53,902 bases of DNA from Oscillospiraceae bacterium. Its GTDB lineage: Bacteria > Bacillota > Clostridia > Oscillospirales > Oscillospiraceae. Every line of letters begins with the position of its first letter. Within the stretch, counting starts at the first letter, position 1. Both the position numbers and the translations under genes were made by a program. The notes under the pieces were generated by a model that was not told the DNA's origin, ran no database searches, and saw nothing but the letters and a program-made list of their open reading frames with translations. Shown here piece by piece: positions 53,416 through 53,902 of the stretch. The stretch is taken from NCBI GenBank assembly GCA_009781515.1, contig WQXY01000016.1:1-53902 (forward strand), written 5' to 3'.

Positions 53416-53902
53416 TTACCCTTCGTAATCAAACTCCATGTTGTAGATGCTCACGGTGTCACCGTCTTTTATGCCAAGGTCCTCAAGCCGCTTGAAAACA
53501 CCGTTACTGCGAAGTATTCTGTCAAAGAACATCCGCGACTCATAGTCAGAGAAGTTTACATTTTGCATCAGGCGCTCTACCCACTCGCCTTCGATTGTCC
53601 ACACATCATCGAAGTTTTCTATCACAAGCTCCTCGGGGCTGCCCTTTAAGCGCTGCTTCGGCACGTAATCGGGCTCATAATAAACAACCGGCGGGAGTTT
53701 AGCAAGCTCCTGCGCTGTTTTTTCAATGAGTTCTTTCACACCTTTGTTTGTTGCGGCAGATATCTCAAATACGGTATGTCCGTGCTTTTTCATATAAGCC
53801 TTGAACTTTTTAATAAGTTCCTTGTCCTGCGCGATATCGGATTTATTTGCGGCAACTATTTGAGGACGCTCCGAGAGCTGCGGATTGTACTTTCGCAGTT
53901 CT
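53416..53902 (-). CDS. obgE: Obg GTPase, 3' part (partial)
   Basis: The frame is open to the window edge (53902), so the N-terminal Obg fold and the P-loop lie outside. The visible 162 residues include the G4 motif AANKSD, G5 ISAATNKGVKEL, and an Obg C-terminal (OCT) domain: DDVWTIEGEWVERLMQNVNF, ESRMFFDRILRSNGVFKRLE and GIKDGDTVSIYNMEFDY. Obg acts in 50S ribosome assembly and stress control. The OCT domain is found in Gram-positive Obg proteins. The gene ends 7 bases from the palindrome at 53275-53409. Confidence 0.95.
   Translation of the reverse strand, partial: ELRKYNPQLSERPQIVAANKSDIAQDKELIKKFKAYMKKHGHTVFEISAATNKGVKELIEKTAQELAKLPPVVYYEPDYVPKQRLKGSPEELVIENFDDVWTIEGEWVERLMQNVNFSDYESRMFFDRILRSNGVFKRLEDLGIKDGDTVSIYNMEFDYEG

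Noticed and set aside
1..53902. CRISPR arrays, rRNA, tRNA, transposase or integrase genes
   Set aside because: Intergenic gaps were read on both strands; no repeat-spacer arrays, cloverleaf-like sequences or recognisable recombinase products were seen.

Overview
The window looks like a chromosomal segment of an anaerobic low-to-mid GC Gram-positive bacterium of class Clostridia (Bacillota). The evidence is strong SD sequences (AGGAGG type), many textbook SigA promoters, YceD-rpmF adjacency, a DUF512 radical-SAM gene beside der, a formate-THF ligase/cyclodeaminase/FolD/methyl-THF methyltransferase cluster, corrinoid and UroD-family methyltransferase proteins, lipoproteins with Lgt, and an FHA-FtsW/RodA protein paired with a class B PBP. 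No rRNA, tRNA, CRISPR array, IS element or prophage was recognised.

Layout. 1-110: 3' end of a winged-helix protein. 0.45-3.9 kb: BvgS-like hybrid sensor kinase. 3.9-5.1 kb: three small genes (RAMA-like protein, PsiE-like membrane protein, 62-aa unknown). 5.2-7.3 kb: uracil salvage (permease, upp). 7.4-18.2 kb, minus strand: from a promoter after the liv terminator, citrate synthase, metK, rlmB, a degenerate P-type ATPase homologue, then (own promoter) an EF-G paralogue, FHA-FtsW and PBP. 18.4-23.0 kb, minus: livJHMGF branched-chain amino-acid ABC transporter. 23.1-24.75 kb, minus: double-rhodanese lipoprotein and EamA permease from an apparently leaderless promoter. 24.85-27.4 kb, plus: lgt, coiled-coil protein, GH4 alpha-galactosidase. 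27.4-28.3 kb, minus: corrinoid protein and ComFB. 28.4-29.2 kb, plus: a soluble protein joining MotA cytoplasmic parts to FliG-C. 29.3-30.7 kb, plus: DUF234 ATPase. 30.7-44.3 kb, minus: DUF512 radical SAM, der, plsY, gpsA, murD, a PLP lyase, MATE, aminotransferase, fhs, fchA, folD, methyl-THF methyltransferase. 44.4-45.1 kb, minus: yceD-rpmF. 45.2-48.4 kb, plus: UroD-family methyltransferase, galactokinase-like kinase, RluA. 48.5-53.3 kb, plus: potABCD and an AEC permease. 53.4 kb to the end, minus: 3' part of obgE.

How the genes work together. Fhs, FchA and FolD move one-carbon units from formate to methylene-THF. The methyl-THF:corrinoid methyltransferase, the separate corrinoid protein and the UroD-family protein could exchange methyl groups, either in acetogenesis or in O/N-demethylation; MTHFR and CODH/ACS are not in the window. 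MetK, aminotransferase, PLP lyase and citrate synthase fit amino-acid and SAM metabolism. MurD, FtsW-FHA, PBP, PlsY, GpsA and Lgt form an envelope set.

The most unusual items are: (1) the 246-aa protein at 28429-29169, which appears to contain the two cytoplasmic parts of MotA without its membrane helices, followed by a FliG C-terminal domain; (2) the P-type ATPase pseudoenzyme at 12727-14916; (3) two genes whose ATG lies 6-7 nt behind an extended -10 with no SD, suggesting leaderless mRNAs, one of them a DUF512 protein lacking its N-terminal PDZ-like part; (4) divergent promoters with superimposed -35 boxes around a perfect palindrome; (5) a 135-bp palindrome downstream of obgE whose mismatches are all G-U only in the minus-strand RNA; (6) a dispersed repeat family, one copy of which supplies the start region of a MATE gene. 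All calls were made by reading the sequence; no database search was run.
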